Assembly: GCA_963969345.1 (NCBI GenBank)
Contig: OZ017769.1
Location: 3,472,816-3,536,815 of the forward strand
DNA length: 64,000 nucleotides
Reading direction: 5' to 3'
Source: Turbatrix aceti
Lineage: Eukaryota > Nematoda > Chromadorea > Rhabditida > Panagrolaimidae
This document shows positions 1-13,418 of this stretch, one piece after another; position 1 is the first letter of the stretch, and each line of letters opens with the position of its first letter. The position numbers and the translations under genes are program-made. A model generated the notes under the pieces. That model did not search any database. It was not told the origin of the DNA and worked only from the letters and a program-made list of their open reading frames with translations.

Positions 1-196
1 GCCGGCGATCTCGATCTTGCTTGACGCTTTGTTAACCGACACTGCTAGCTTGCCGCCTTCGCTGCGATCGGTGTCGGACAGGGGCCTAAAAAATAGGATT
101 TTTTGGTGGAAAGCGAAAAATCAAGCATAAAACTTACCTAACACGAGCAAACACCTGCACGTTACGGCGGGCACGCTTTTCACCTCGCTTGGACAT
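1..196 (-). CDS. Kinesin motor protein, N-terminus only (kinesin-5-like), cut by window edge
   Basis: Two exons are visible on the minus strand: 196-138 (start ATG at 196) and 85 to beyond position 1, joined by a 52-base intron with GT...AG ends and matching phase (AG|G restores an arginine). The joined start reads MSKRGEKRARR, then NVQVFARVRPLSDTDRS. NVQVFARVRPL is the first beta strand of a kinesin motor domain (compare the x-IQVxVRxRPxN start of kinesin-5/Eg5). The basic leader is very short, so the motor is at the N-terminus. The P-loop and the rest of the motor lie outside the window. Kinesin-5 is the best guess; another N-terminal-motor kinesin is possible. It is divergent with the cytochrome b561 gene, with 238 bases between the start codons. 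Confidence 0.7.
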
Positions 197-434
197 GGTT
201 AGTCGATGAAAAATGAGAAAAAGACAGGCAGTGACGCTAAATCCAAAAAAAAAACCTTTCCCGCGCGATTGGCTCCTTGCGTTGGGTACACTACGCCAAA
301 ACGAGCGCTGCAGTGTTTTTTTCAAATCTTTTAAACATGCAATCGCTGATATTTGCATAAAAAACAGTTCATCAATTCCAGAACAAATGTTTTTGTGTCA
401 CTAGAACGTTTCCGTCCGCAGTGAGTTAGTTTCC

Positions 435-2200
435 ATGATCATGCGCATCACAGCGATCATCGTTTTTGCACTTCTCCGGTCCACGGCGGAGTGGAACCAC
501 ACGAAAACTACCGTGAGCCGGTCGAAGGCATCGAATTCATCAGTTAGACGTACTACTAAGCCACATAGGCCACATATTGCGAGAACGCATCACGTAATAC
601 CACCGCATAAATCGTTGACTAACCGTAAACTGCGAACCAAATTTCCACCGTCGACTATCGGACCTTCAACCACTTTTCCACCACCGACTGTCGGACTGCT
701 AACCACTTTTCCACTGTCAACTATCAGACACCCAACCACTTTTCCACCACCGGACAAACCTGAGTTGTCAAAGAGATTTGATCGAGGTTTCCTGAGGTAC
801 TATAGCCTCATACATGGCTGCATCATGTACATCGCGGTATCGTTTCTCCTGGCTCCGAGCCTATTGTTTTCGCTCTATTTCAACGATCTCTGGCAGGACA
901 GGGGCTGGTTAGGCAATCGAGCATTGTGGTATCAGGTTAGTTTGTTAACTTTTATGCCTATTTTTCAATTTCATTTGTTTCGGTTTTTTGATTACGTTTG
1001 TAAAAAATCATACACAAATCCTTTATAGAACAACGAAAAAGTAATTATCTTCACCAAAACAAAGTTTGCAGTACTTTTAACACGAAAAAGTACTTATTTT
1101 AAAATTTGGGAACGAAATACCGTTAAAAAACGATCGTAAAATTCAAAAGTAACAAAAGATCACATTTTACGGTCCCGCAACGAAAATATTATACTACGTT
1201 TTTTGAACGTTTCTTTTCATCAAATACGGTAGTTTCGATCATTTTCGATATTTTTTTACTTTGGCTCGGTTTTTTTTTCAATTTTACCCTTTTTTTCCAT
1301 TTTTTTGTAAAGATCTCTCAGTTTTTCAGGTACACCGAGGCCTTGCCTATTTATTTTTCATTGTTACCCTCTTAGGATCTGGTGCCCTCGTCCTCCTGCA
1401 CAGCGGTCACATCAAGGCCTGGATAAATGGACGCGACGATGCGGTAACCAATTTGCAAAAAAGACACCACATTTCAATGTTTCACGGATATTTTGGTTTT
1501 GGCGGCGTGGTTATTTCTTTACTACTGATTCCGTTAGCGACGATGGTCTGCTGTACCAAAGGTAGCCGCAGCTATCACATCTACACGTACGTCCACTACG
1601 GCATCGGTGGCATCGGATTCCTTTTTTGTCAGCTGGCTGTCCTCTGCGCGCTCTTCTTTTTTTCCCATATATTTTCAAGTATGGAGCTCAGCTGGAGTGT
1701 CGGAGTCGTTCACATTCTGACCGCTTTGGGGGTCGTTGGTGCTCTTCAGGCAACGGTCTTCCTGCAGGATATAAAGCAGGCGGATGATACCGTGGATGAG
1801 AATGGAAACGAAAGTCGTTTTGTGCCTGATGTTGTGGTGAGTTCGCAAACGGAAATTAAATGATATAAAAATTGGGCCGAATTTCAAAAAAATAAAATAA
1901 GAATTGCTTTTTTTGGACAAAATTTTGGTGGTCTCAAAGCGAATTCTCACGATACTGATTTTCGTTCCGTGCACAAACCAGAAGAAATTTGACGGTCCCA
2001 AAGCGAATTCTCTCAATACCCATTTTCGTTTCGAGTAACCCTGTTTTCCAATCAAAACCATAATTTTTATTATTTTTCAGTTCCAACGCATGCGACAAAT
2101 CATTTTTGCCGGTTACCTCATCCAGACCACAATTAACCTCATATTCATCGTTATCCTGTTTGTTTACGGTCTCTCGGATAACGTTTACTACGAGAAATAA
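435..2200 (+). CDS. Cytochrome b561-type transmembrane protein with Pro/Thr-rich N-terminal repeat
   Basis: Exons 435-935, 1330-1836 and 2081-2200 join in phase 0 to give 375 residues. The start MIMRITAIIVFALL looks like a signal peptide. A Ser/Thr/Pro-rich stretch with a 12-residue repeat follows (about residues 70-110). The core has several hydrophobic helices and four well-placed histidines: H127 (LIHG), H169 (VHRG), H219 (MFHGYFG) and H256 (YVHYGIGG). This is the pattern of the two-haem b561 core, in which histidines 1/3 and 2/4 bind haem and move electrons across a membrane, often for ferric reduction. No DOMON domain is visible. The last exon adds one more membrane helix. An AATAAA overlaps the stop codon. 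Exact substrate and membrane are unknown. Confidence 0.78.
640..765 (+). repeat. Coding tandem repeat, about 36 bases, three copies
   Basis: Three imperfect 36-base units encode a repeating T-T-F-P-(P/L)-(S/P)-T-(I/V)-x-x-(P/L) motif in the extracellular part of the b561-like protein. The Thr/Pro content suggests an O-glycosylated stalk (inference). Confidence 0.7.
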
Positions 2201-2308
2201 ATCTTTTTTTTTATAAAATTTTATTTTTTATTCCAAGCAACAAAAAAGCAAAGTAAAAAAACTCTTCCAAACTCAACAACGGTACCGTTTCGGCAACCCG
2301 TGAGGCGC

Positions 2309-4906
<2,598 letters not shown>

Positions 4907-6177
4907 GGCGCTGTCTGGAATTTTTTGAGTACATTTTCGATGTTTTTGGGGTTTTACACGTTTTCAAAAAACGTCGAAAACAAATTAACGCGGATTTGGA
5001 CTCAGAAATTGATTTTTTAAGCCGTTTTTGACATTTTAACAAAAATAATCCCAAAAAACTGTGATCCCGGATTTTTTATCTTTTTGTCGAGTACAAATTT
5101 ACGTCAAAACACTTGTGACGCATGTTTACGGTCCGAAAAGCACACAAATCGTGCTGGTCAACAAGGTATCGAGTTATCGTAACCAGGACAAAAAAGCGAC
5201 CGGAATAGCCGGAAAAAATAGAAAAAAACTGCCGTTTTTTTCAATGTTTTTAGTTTGAACAATATTTTTTTTATTGTTTTCCATTTTTACAAATTTTTTT
5301 CCAGAAAAAAATGGGAAAAGTAGTTTTTGAAAAAACAACATTTTAGAGTATTTTTTTGCAAAGTTTGACCCAAAAATTTGTTCAGAACGTGGTCAAACTT
5401 TGCAAAAAAATTACTCAAAAACAAAGCAATAAATGTTGTTTTTTTCAAAAAGTAGGCCAATGCCGACTTTATTCTTTCATCGTAACTCTCATTTACCTCC
5501 CCCCCCCCCCGTTCAATACATCTGCGGTCAGATAACCGCTCCTCTCGCCTCCACCGATGACGATGATTATCCTGTTTGTTTACTCTGTGTCTTTTTTTTA
5601 GCTTTTTGTATCAACGTGCCGAAGGAGAGGAAAGAACGAAAAGGAAGATAAAAAAACATGATGTGATGGATGCCGAGCACGAGCGACATTACAGAAAGAA
5701 AGAAAAAAGAAAGAAAGATGAAACACGAAAAAATACATGCTTCCTGGGTCAAAAAAAACAGAAACTGGCCAAAAAACAAGCGGAAGGAGGTCCGCGAGGA
5801 GAGAGAGGAGGTGTGTTGTCAGAGACGGGTTGGTTAGCAGCACTCAAATTTTGTCCAAAAAAGGTACAAACTCGTTAATCAGGGAATCAGCAAGGGTATG
5901 GAACAGAAAATATTTCCTTTCTGGACGAAAAAACGCGTGGAACAACAAAAATTTGATGGGTGAGAATGAATGCATTCAGGACTCGCCTGAAGGTCGTTTT
6001 TGGCCTTCACAGCCGAAAGAAGAGAGGACGGGTGTGTCGAAAGACGTCCGAACGAGGAGAGAAGAAAGAAGTTGGATACGGCCCGTAAATCGGCCCAATG
6101 CAAGGGGTAAAGCTTTCAGGAGAAGGCGATGAGATGACGCCCTCTGTGAGATGCTCTTCATTGCCCCAGGCCGACGA
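4907..6177. other. Intergenic region between RIOK2 and MATH-BTB genes
   Basis: Upstream of RIOK2 and downstream of the MATH-BTB gene. It holds A/T-rich sequence, a foldback at 5324-5455, a run of ten C at about 5501 and a purine-rich tract (about 5620-5820). Open frames here are low-complexity and overlap on both strands; I see no supported gene. Confidence 0.6.
5324..5455. repeat. Foldback (hairpin) repeat, about 130 bases
   Basis: The left arm contains TTTTTGAAAAAACAACATTT and GCAAAGTTTGACC; the right arm carries their reverse complements GGTCAAACTTTGC and AATGTTGTTTTTTCAAAAA. No target duplication is obvious. Probably a small foldback transposon remnant. Confidence 0.75.
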
Positions 6178-8545
6178 CTAGGAATTTATGAAGAAAGCCG
6201 GATGCGCCACCGGGTTGTTGACGTAGATGGAAGGCTGACTCAGGCCGCCGAAGCTGTTGGACGGTGCCCATTGCGTAAGCCTGATCTTCTTCAGCGGCAC
6301 GCTCCCGTTTATCGGCTCTCGGAATTTGACTACGCGTTCGAGGTAATCCTGAGCGACGGCGATGCTGTTCGCCCGGAAGTCTTCGTATTCGGGGGTTTCG
6401 ACAAGCTTGTTTCCGATCAGTACACCCTAAAAAAACACAAACGTCATTTTTTATAACTTAATGGGAAAAACTCACGTGTTGTACGCATACATTCATCAAT
6501 TGCTCGGCATTCGACATGTGAGCAATCTCAAATATGGCAAAGAGATTCTGCTGCGTCAACCTGTAACAAAAGCCACGTAATTACGTTTTAAAACTGGATA
6601 TGGCAGTACAAAATGATGAATTACGATTTGGAGTAATCAAAACGCGTTTTTTTGAGCACATTTTTTTAGAAAAACTAAAACATTGTCAAAAACAATTTTT
6701 TCAGGAAATTCAGGAAAAAACTAAAAATATCAAAAAAGAAAAACGAATATCTTTTTTTGCAGTCTACTGTACATTTTTTTGTTTTGGCCAAAAACAAAAA
6801 CTAAATTTTACAAAATCCATAATTTCAAACATTTTTCATAGTTTTTACCATTTTTCCAAGGCTTAGTAAAGAATTACGATTTAGGGTAACAAAAACGTGT
6901 TTTTGTGCATTTAGGTGATCAAAACACAATTTCAGCCCGCGCTAGCAAAAAACAAGCCCAAAATAAACTTTCAATCCCCCGAAAATCACCAAAAAATAAC
7001 TCACATCGTAGCCAGTCGTTTCTGTAACCTCAACTTAAGTGGTTCAAGGTAATACTTGTCGGAGAGGTTGAGGAGATCCCGCGCCGCCTGCACATCGAGG
7101 TTGTCCGGCAGCCTGCTCGTGTAGAGGTAGTGTACCAGGTCCTTGACAGCCGATGACTTGGTATCAGTGATGATGAGTTCGTTGTGCTTCTTTTCAAGGG
7201 TATCGTGCTTGAGCATGGCATGAAATACCTCGCTTTGCGATTCCAGGACAAATTTGTGCACTCTGATAGACTCGCCATCGGTGATGATCGTAAAATCCAT
7301 GCTATCCTCGTCGTTCATCATGCCCTTGATGTTGTCGATGTACTGGTTTGTCGCCGACGAATCATCGACCTGAAGGCTCGGCAACGAGGGTTTCAGGTCG
7401 ATGGTGCTCATTCGACTGCACTCTGGAATGAGCTGGATCTGGCAGATGATCTGGAGCGACAGATCTGCACGGATGCATGGCTGGACCTTTGACTTGGGTA
7501 TGTTGCGCAGTCCCCAAGAATGAGAGCCTTTTTCGGGTTTTACCTAAAAAATTTTGAAAAATTGTACAATTTTTCATCTCGTCAAATCTGTGACCCAATT
7601 TTTAGAGAATTTTTGAAATTGATACTCATAAAATGTGATGCAAGAACGATTTTTGACAAAAAAGGAACAAACTGTAGCAAAAATGAACGAAAAGTAATAA
7701 ACATTGAAAAAGAACGAAAACCATAGTAATTACCGTAACCAAGTAACGTTCAAAAACGTTTTGACAATTGTTACTCGAATTCGTTTCGGGATACTAAGCA
7801 AACGTAATTTACAGATGTTATCTTTTTACTTTCTTTCATCCATTTTTTGTTACTTTTGGAATTTACGATCGTTATTTTTTTACTACATTTTGTTGCCTAG
7901 GAACATAAAAATGGACAATTTCAACCATTATTGTTCTTTTTTGACCATTTCTGTCAAACCTAGCCTAATTCTCACATTAAAACCCATTTCACATAAAAAT
8001 AATGCATACCTTGAAGTCGCCGATGTTTACATTGCTGAAGCGAGGAATGCCCTGGTCATCGACAAAGTAGAAACGATACTCGGCACGAACCGTGTAGTTT
8101 CGTGGGGTATTTGACGACATTTTGAGAAACAAAGACACGTGATTCTGATTTTCTTCACGCTTACCACCCGGATAGAGGCAAAGCTGCCACTGTATATCAG
8201 GCACGGAATCGTCAGAGAAGGCTCGGGACCGTAGGCACATACCCGGAGCTGCCAGGTTGATGGCTGTTGCAAAGTTTGAGATCTGAGAAGAAAAAAAAAT
8301 TGCCATGGGTACAAATATGTAATATAGGTAAGGTAAAAAAAAACACTTACCGTCCATTCCTGGCGCAAGGTCACGGGTTGCCAGTACGTGATGCAGTGGT
8401 GAGACGATGCACCCGGACCTGATTGACTAGACGACGTACTGGGATTGCCATCGGTTGACAGAGCACCACCACCACCGGCACCGGCAGCACCAGGATTGCC
8501 AGCAGCACTTACACCCGCGGGAAAGAGCATTGCAGCATCCACCAT
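6178..8545 (-). CDS. MATH-BTB (BATH) protein, probable Cullin-3 substrate adaptor
   Basis: Five minus-strand exons, 8545-8351, 8282-8010, 7543-7005, 6560-6476 and 6426-6178, join in phase to 446 residues. A Gly/Ala/Ser-rich leader is followed by a MATH domain (about 60-195; REWTISNF-like start QEWT|ISNF, WQLCLYPGGKRE, VSLFLKM, SHSWGLRNI). A BTB domain follows (about 225-330; DFTIITDGESIRVHKFVLE, YYLEPLKLRL), then a BACK-like helical C-terminus ending in a proline-containing tail. In SPOP, MEL-26 and relatives the MATH domain binds substrates and BTB binds Cullin-3 for ubiquitylation. The substrate cannot be told from sequence. Nematodes have many BATH genes, so no symbol is assigned. Confidence 0.92.
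7695..7860 (+). repeat. Dispersed intronic repeat (CCGTAACCAAGTAACGTTC family)
   Basis: Inside the third intron of the MATH-BTB gene. It contains CGTAACCAAGTAACGTTCAA followed by TGTTACTCGAATTCGTTTCG and a T-rich end. Clear relatives occur in both introns of the neighbouring kinase and, in reverse orientation, in the last RIOK2 intron (about 3165-3240). Confidence 0.7.
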
Positions 8546-9789
8546 GTGGGTATGTTATTTGAATGAATTTGAAAGACTGTTATGATGCGATGCGTGCGTG
8601 TGGCCACCACTCTGACAAGTATCGTAAAAAGACCCTAAAAAACACAGCCAGGTGATGTAAGGCAAAAAGGCGGCAGCGCAAGCAACGCAAAAAGGAGAGG
8701 AGGGGTGGGTTGTTGAAAGAACAAAAACGAACGAACACCAAGGGCAGGGCGCCAGGGGGGGTTGTAGACAGGCGCGGACGCGAGCGCAAGCGCGCGCAGA
8801 CTGGTACAACAAAAACGCGCACAACCAACCAGATCGATCGATATTCATAGCACAGCACACAAAACGTCACCGGACGCGAGCCAGCCAGCCTGCCTCATCT
8901 TCGTGGTGATGTCCACTGCGCAGCTGCGCGGTATACGTCGCCACACCGCAAATTAGTTAGCAGAGCGAAGAGTAGTGTGGGGCAACAATAAAAAATGAAT
9001 TGAATTGCAAAAAAAAAAAAGAGAAAAGGGAAAACCAAGGACTCGCGCAAGAAGATGAAAACGTCCCCCCGCGCAAGCTGCTTATTTTAGTTGGTTGGTT
9101 TGCTCGTTGTCCAACGAGCTCCCTGGCTTGGCCTGCCTGGTCGATCTATCTACACATTTGTGAGTGGACCGACGAAACAAGCAAGCAAGCAAAAACTAGC
9201 TGCGCACTGAATTTTGCAAAAAAAAGTGGTCAAAATCCTCAAAAATGATAAAACACAGATTAATAACCAATTTTTTCCTCTGACAAACGAAAGTTTCAAG
9301 TCATCCAATTCGGCGCGCCCTCCCTCGATGAAGCCACCTCGTGACGACAAAATAAATGCAGGGCAAAACAGCCTCCTCATAAAATCCTGTTATTTAGGTC
9401 CAACTATAATACACCATCGAATTAAGCCTACAACTGTTCCCATGAAATGTACCGACAACCAGCGAAAAGGTAAAACTACAGATTTTACCGGAGACGATGC
9501 ATTCACAACGTCGACAAAAAATTGTAAAGCATTCCACGGGCTGACACGATCGTCACGACTTTGTGCATTTTTTCCCTGCGAAACAACGAACGCGCACGCA
9601 AAGTGTTTTCTCGCGACACTTTGAATTTTATTGTTTTCGTTACTTCTCTCACCACAGCTTTTTGCTTCTGCAGGGAAATTTTGCATGGTTTGCTGCATAA
9701 TAATTGGAAGCAAGCGCGCTGCCGCCGACGTCAAACACTATCAGTTGTAACCATCGAGCAGCAGTAGCACCAAGAAGTCACCAACGAAG
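8546..9789. promoter_or_regulatory. Shared upstream region of two divergent genes
   Basis: The starts of the MATH-BTB gene (-) and the SH2 kinase gene (+) face away from each other across this 1.24 kb. It is locally GC-rich with CpG-containing stretches (about 8740-8960), unlike the A/T-rich gaps elsewhere. I see no convincing gene. That it holds promoters for both is inferred from position only. Confidence 0.45.
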
Positions 9790-11868
9790 ATGCAAGGTGG
9801 AAGTGGTACAGGAGGAGGAGGAGCAGGAGGAAGTGCATATGGAGGAGCGATGCCAGAATCCACGCCTGAATCCGCAGTACCATCGGACAATGTGCAACAG
9901 TCTGATACAACGACGGGCACTACGTTCAACCTTATCCATCCCATCGGTCTGTCTATTCACTCCATGCCATGGTATCACGGATTCATGACCCAACGCGAGG
10001 CGAATACGCTCTGCACAATGCACGGCAAGTGGCTCGTTCGACGCGTACACGCTGGCGGCATCGAGGTGTACTTTGTGAGCGTCTTCTGGAAGGACAAGGT
10101 CTACCACATTCCGATACACACGACAAAGAGTGGGACGTTCTATTTTCTGGGAAACTACATGTCCAAAGTGAGTAGGAACTAAAATTGGACCGAAAATATG
10201 GGCCAAAACGGATAAAATCAAAAAGAGAAAGAAAACAATAGTAATGACCGTAACCAAATAACGTTCAAAACCCGTGGTTTTGATTTCGTGGCGGGACACT
10301 AGACAATCGTTATCTTCATACTGTATCTTCGTCCTTTTTTGTTGCTTTTGGAATTGTTATCTTTTTACGGTTTTTTTGTTGTCTTGCAACGAATTTTCGC
10401 CATAAAAGGGCTGCAAATAAAAAAATCTACGATTTCAACCATTTTTGTTCTCTTTTGACAACTTTTGCCCAGATGGAGCCCAAGTTTAGTCCCCGATTCG
10501 TCGCCAAGCCTGAACCACCCCCCTTACAGGATCCCCTAACACTAATCCAATTTTTCTACGAATTCTACGAACCCCTCAACTCGGAAGGCGTCATGCTGGT
10601 ACGCCACGTGCATCGTAGTGATTGGTCCATTCGCCTTGAACAACTCAAAATTGGTCGAAAACTGGGCCACGGAGAATTTGGTGATGTCCTGAAGGGTCAG
10701 CTTGCGCAGTGGAACGGCAAAAAGTCGGTTGCCATCAAGAAGGTCATCAACAACGCCAATGTCAAGGCTGATTTCAAGCTGGCGCTTCTCCGTGAGGCTG
10801 CTATCATGCAGCGTCTTCGGCACAAGCACGTTCTCCGTCTTTACGGTGTCCATACTGTCAGCGACCCGGTCATGATCGTTCTCGAGATCGCGGAAGGTAA
10901 TAGTCTCAAGAAGAAGCTCGAATCCGACAACAAACCTGGTACGAAAGATCTCGAGCGTTACGTTCACGAGATTGGCATTGGTATGGCGTATTTAGAGAGC
11001 CAAAATGTGAGTATTATGGAAACGGAACGAAAAAACGGTCTCAACACGGAAATTAGGCTTAAAACGAAAATATAATGTCAAAAAGAACGAAAACAATAAC
11101 AAAGACCGTAACCAAGTAACGTTCGCCAACAATTTTGATCGTTACTCGAATTCGTGTCGGGATACAAGATGATCGTAATTTGTGATTGTTTACCGTTTGT
11201 TTGTTCCTTTTGAATGTTACGATTGTTATCTCTTTTTTTTTGTATTTCGTTCTTTGTTATTTTTTTGTAATTTTTTTTGTATCTTTCAGGTCGTCCACAA
11301 GGATCTCGCGGCTCGAAACTGTCTTCTCGACAAGAAAAACGCGATCAAGATTTCTGACTTTGGATTATCGGTCATCTCGGAGCATCTCCGTCACAACAAG
11401 CAGGTGCACGCTGCCACGAAGGTGCCCTTCAGATGGATGGCGCCCGAGACACTCTGCCGCACCCCGGCATACTCGTCCAAATCTGATGTCTGGAGTTACG
11501 GAGTCGTCATCTATGAGATCTACTCGTTCGGCGAGCAACCCTATCGCAAGATGTCCAACATCCAGATTCGAAGACAAGTCCGTGAATTCAAGCTGAGACT
11601 CGAGGCTCCCGAAGGCACACCGGAGTACATTGCTTCAATTCAGGAATCTTGCTTCAAAAAGGTCGAAGAAAGACCCTATTTCGCAGCTATCGAGGATGAA
11701 CTTCGAAAAGTCAGACCCCACACAGGAATGTCCAGGATGGACGTTGTCTTCGCGACGCTCAGCCTGAAGAAGAAGAAAGTCGGCAAGAGGCTGACCAGCT
11801 TAGAGCAGCAGACTGCCGTCGAGGTAAACAAAAACGAAGAACCATCTGCACCGGTTGCGGCAAAATGA
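9790..11868 (+). CDS. SH2-domain non-receptor tyrosine kinase, FER-like (nematode type)
   Basis: Exons 9790-10167, 10473-11006 and 11290-11868 join in phase 0 to 496 residues. A Gly-rich leader precedes an SH2 domain (about 61-140; starts WYHG, phosphotyrosine-binding Arg84 in WLVRR). The kinase domain (about 184-450) has the Gly loop GHGEFGDV (191-198), the VAIKK lysine (K215), HKDLAARN with catalytic D309, DFG at 327-329 and WMAPETL. All catalytic residues are present, so it should be active. HKDLAARN has Lys where tyrosine kinases usually have Arg. No F-BAR domain is present: this short SH2-kinase layout is the expanded FER-like class of nematodes. The C-terminus is basic and then acidic. 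The related intron repeats suggest insertion of the same element twice. Confidence 0.93.
10215..10400 (+). repeat. Dispersed intronic repeat, copy in kinase intron 1
   Basis: Same family as at 7695-7860: GACCGTAACCAAATAACGTTC followed after a short gap by a degenerate TTTTGATTTCGTGGCGGGAC segment and a T-rich end near the splice acceptor. Confidence 0.65.
11080..11260 (+). repeat. Dispersed intronic repeat, copy in kinase intron 2
   Basis: Contains GACCGTAACCAAGTAACGTT and GTTACTCGAATTCGTGTCGG, the best match to the copy in the MATH-BTB intron. Same orientation relative to the + strand as the copy in intron 1. Confidence 0.7.
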
Positions 11869-12316
11869 ATAGAAATTTTAAACTTTGCACTGACCTTTTT
11901 ATCCGTGAATAAATCCAGTTTCGGCCACTTGAGCATAATAAACTCATCAAAATCGGCATTTTGATCAAATCCATGAAGAAACCGTAACAAAAACCTGAAA
12001 AATCGACACAAAATGTCGAAAAACAATAAAAATAGGCCACAGTGGCCAAAAAAACGGCACAAATGCCGAAAAAAAAGGCAAATTGAATTTGGCGCCGGAT
12101 GACATACGCCGTGGGTCTCACACCGTAAATTTCCGCTTGTCTGTCCGTCCGTCGTTTTTTTCGTTTGAGGACACTTCAAATTACGGTACACCGTTTGTCT
12201 TCCGTACTTTTCTTAGGACCCTTTTTGTCTTTTCATTTCGTCCGTTTTCTTCACTTTTCGGTCTTTTTTTCCGAAAAAAAAACTTCTTTTGTGTTACTTC
12301 TCAACTTGTATTCTGT
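11869..12316. other. Intergenic gap, kinase to HMG-box gene
   Basis: 450 bases of A/T-rich sequence with pyrimidine runs just before the HMG gene start. I see no gene or clear element. Confidence 0.5.
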
Positions 12317-13418
12317 ATGGCTCCGTCGACACGTGGTAAGGGTGTGTCTAAACAACTGGACCCCATCCAGATCAAGGGCAAGTGCTCGCCCTATGGCTTT
12401 TTTGTCAGAGTTTGCTACGAGGAGCACAAGAAGCGATTTCCCGACGAAGTGATCAACGTATGTGAAATCTCCAAGCTGTGCGCTCGCAAGTGGCCGGTAT
12501 GTTTTTGTGTTTTTTCATACTTTTTGCCTTTGTTCAGTGATTTTTTTGTAGGGCATTGATGAATCCACGAAAGCCCGCTTCTATGCTCTCGCCAGGAAGG
12601 ATGCCGATCGCTACGACTCGGAGCTCGCTGCCTACGCTCAGTCGCTGAATGCTGCCAAGAAGATCAAAAAGAGGAAGAACCCTGATGCTCCAAAAAGGCC
12701 TCTGTAAGTTTTTTTCGTCTTTTTTGTGCATTTGTGTTTTGTTTGTCGATTTCAGGACTGCGTTCTTTTGTTTTGCCAATGCGAAGCGCCCCGAGTTGCG
12801 CGCACGGTTTCCGGAAGCGTCTCTCGCGATGATTGCGAAACAACTCGGCGAATACTGGAAGAATATGTCTGCTGTCGAAAAAGCTCCCTACGCTCGAGAA
12901 TCGGAGGCCTTGAGGGCTAAGTATTACGAGGTAAGCTTTTTTTTAAATTCCTATTTTTTTTCAATAAAATTGTTTTAGGCTATGGCAGTCTACCGTGGCC
13001 AGAAGAACGCCGAGAAACAGGAACCAGCAGGTGAGGAAGAGCAGCATGGAGATTTTTATCCGTTCAGTGCCCAGCAAACCCCCGAGAAACAGGAACCAGT
13101 ATGCGAGGAAGAACACCATGGAGATTTTTATCCGTTCGGTGCCAAGCAAGCCGTCGAAAAACAGGAACCAGCGTGTGAGGAAGACCACCAAGGTGATTTT
13201 TATCCGTTCGGTCCCCAGCAATCCGTCGAGAAACTGGAACCGAAGCGTGAGCCCGAAGAATCAAGTGATGATTACCAGGACTACGTTATTCCCGCGTCTG
13301 GCATGTGAGTTTTTTATTCATCAAAAAATTATTATTAGGTTTTATTTTCAGAATGCAGGACTTCCCGATCAACTACCTGATGGACCCCAGCGAGAATCCT
13401 TTTCAGAAGAATTCGTAG
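12317..13418 (+). CDS. Two-HMG-box DNA-binding protein (HMGB-like) with 24-residue tail repeat
   Basis: Exons 12317-12496, 12552-12703, 12756-12930, 12979-13304 and 13352-13418 join in phase to 299 residues. Box A (about 20-95) contains SPYGFFVRVCYEEHKKRFP and an ELAAYAQSL end; the linker KKRKNPDAPKRPL is nearly the HMGB linker; box B (about 110-180) has FFCFANAKRPELRARFP and LGEYWKNMS. HMGB proteins bend DNA without strong sequence preference and act in chromatin and transcription. Instead of a plain Asp/Glu tail, the C-terminus has three 24-residue repeats with a conserved GDFYPF core and a final SDDYQDY-containing stretch. Splice sites are strong. Family is sure; the tail's role is unknown. 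Confidence 0.93.
13012..13242 (+). repeat. 72-base coding minisatellite in the HMG gene
   Basis: Three complete 72-base units plus a partial fourth encode EKQEPxxEEExHGDFYPFxxxQxx. GDFYPF is identical in all three. The repeat stays in frame and sits within one exon. Confidence 0.85.

Noticed and set aside
8555..8870. Overlapping Cys/Arg-rich minus-strand frames upstream of the MATH-BTB gene
   Set aside because: Compositional artefact of a GC-rich upstream region; two frames overlap the same DNA and neither has a domain.
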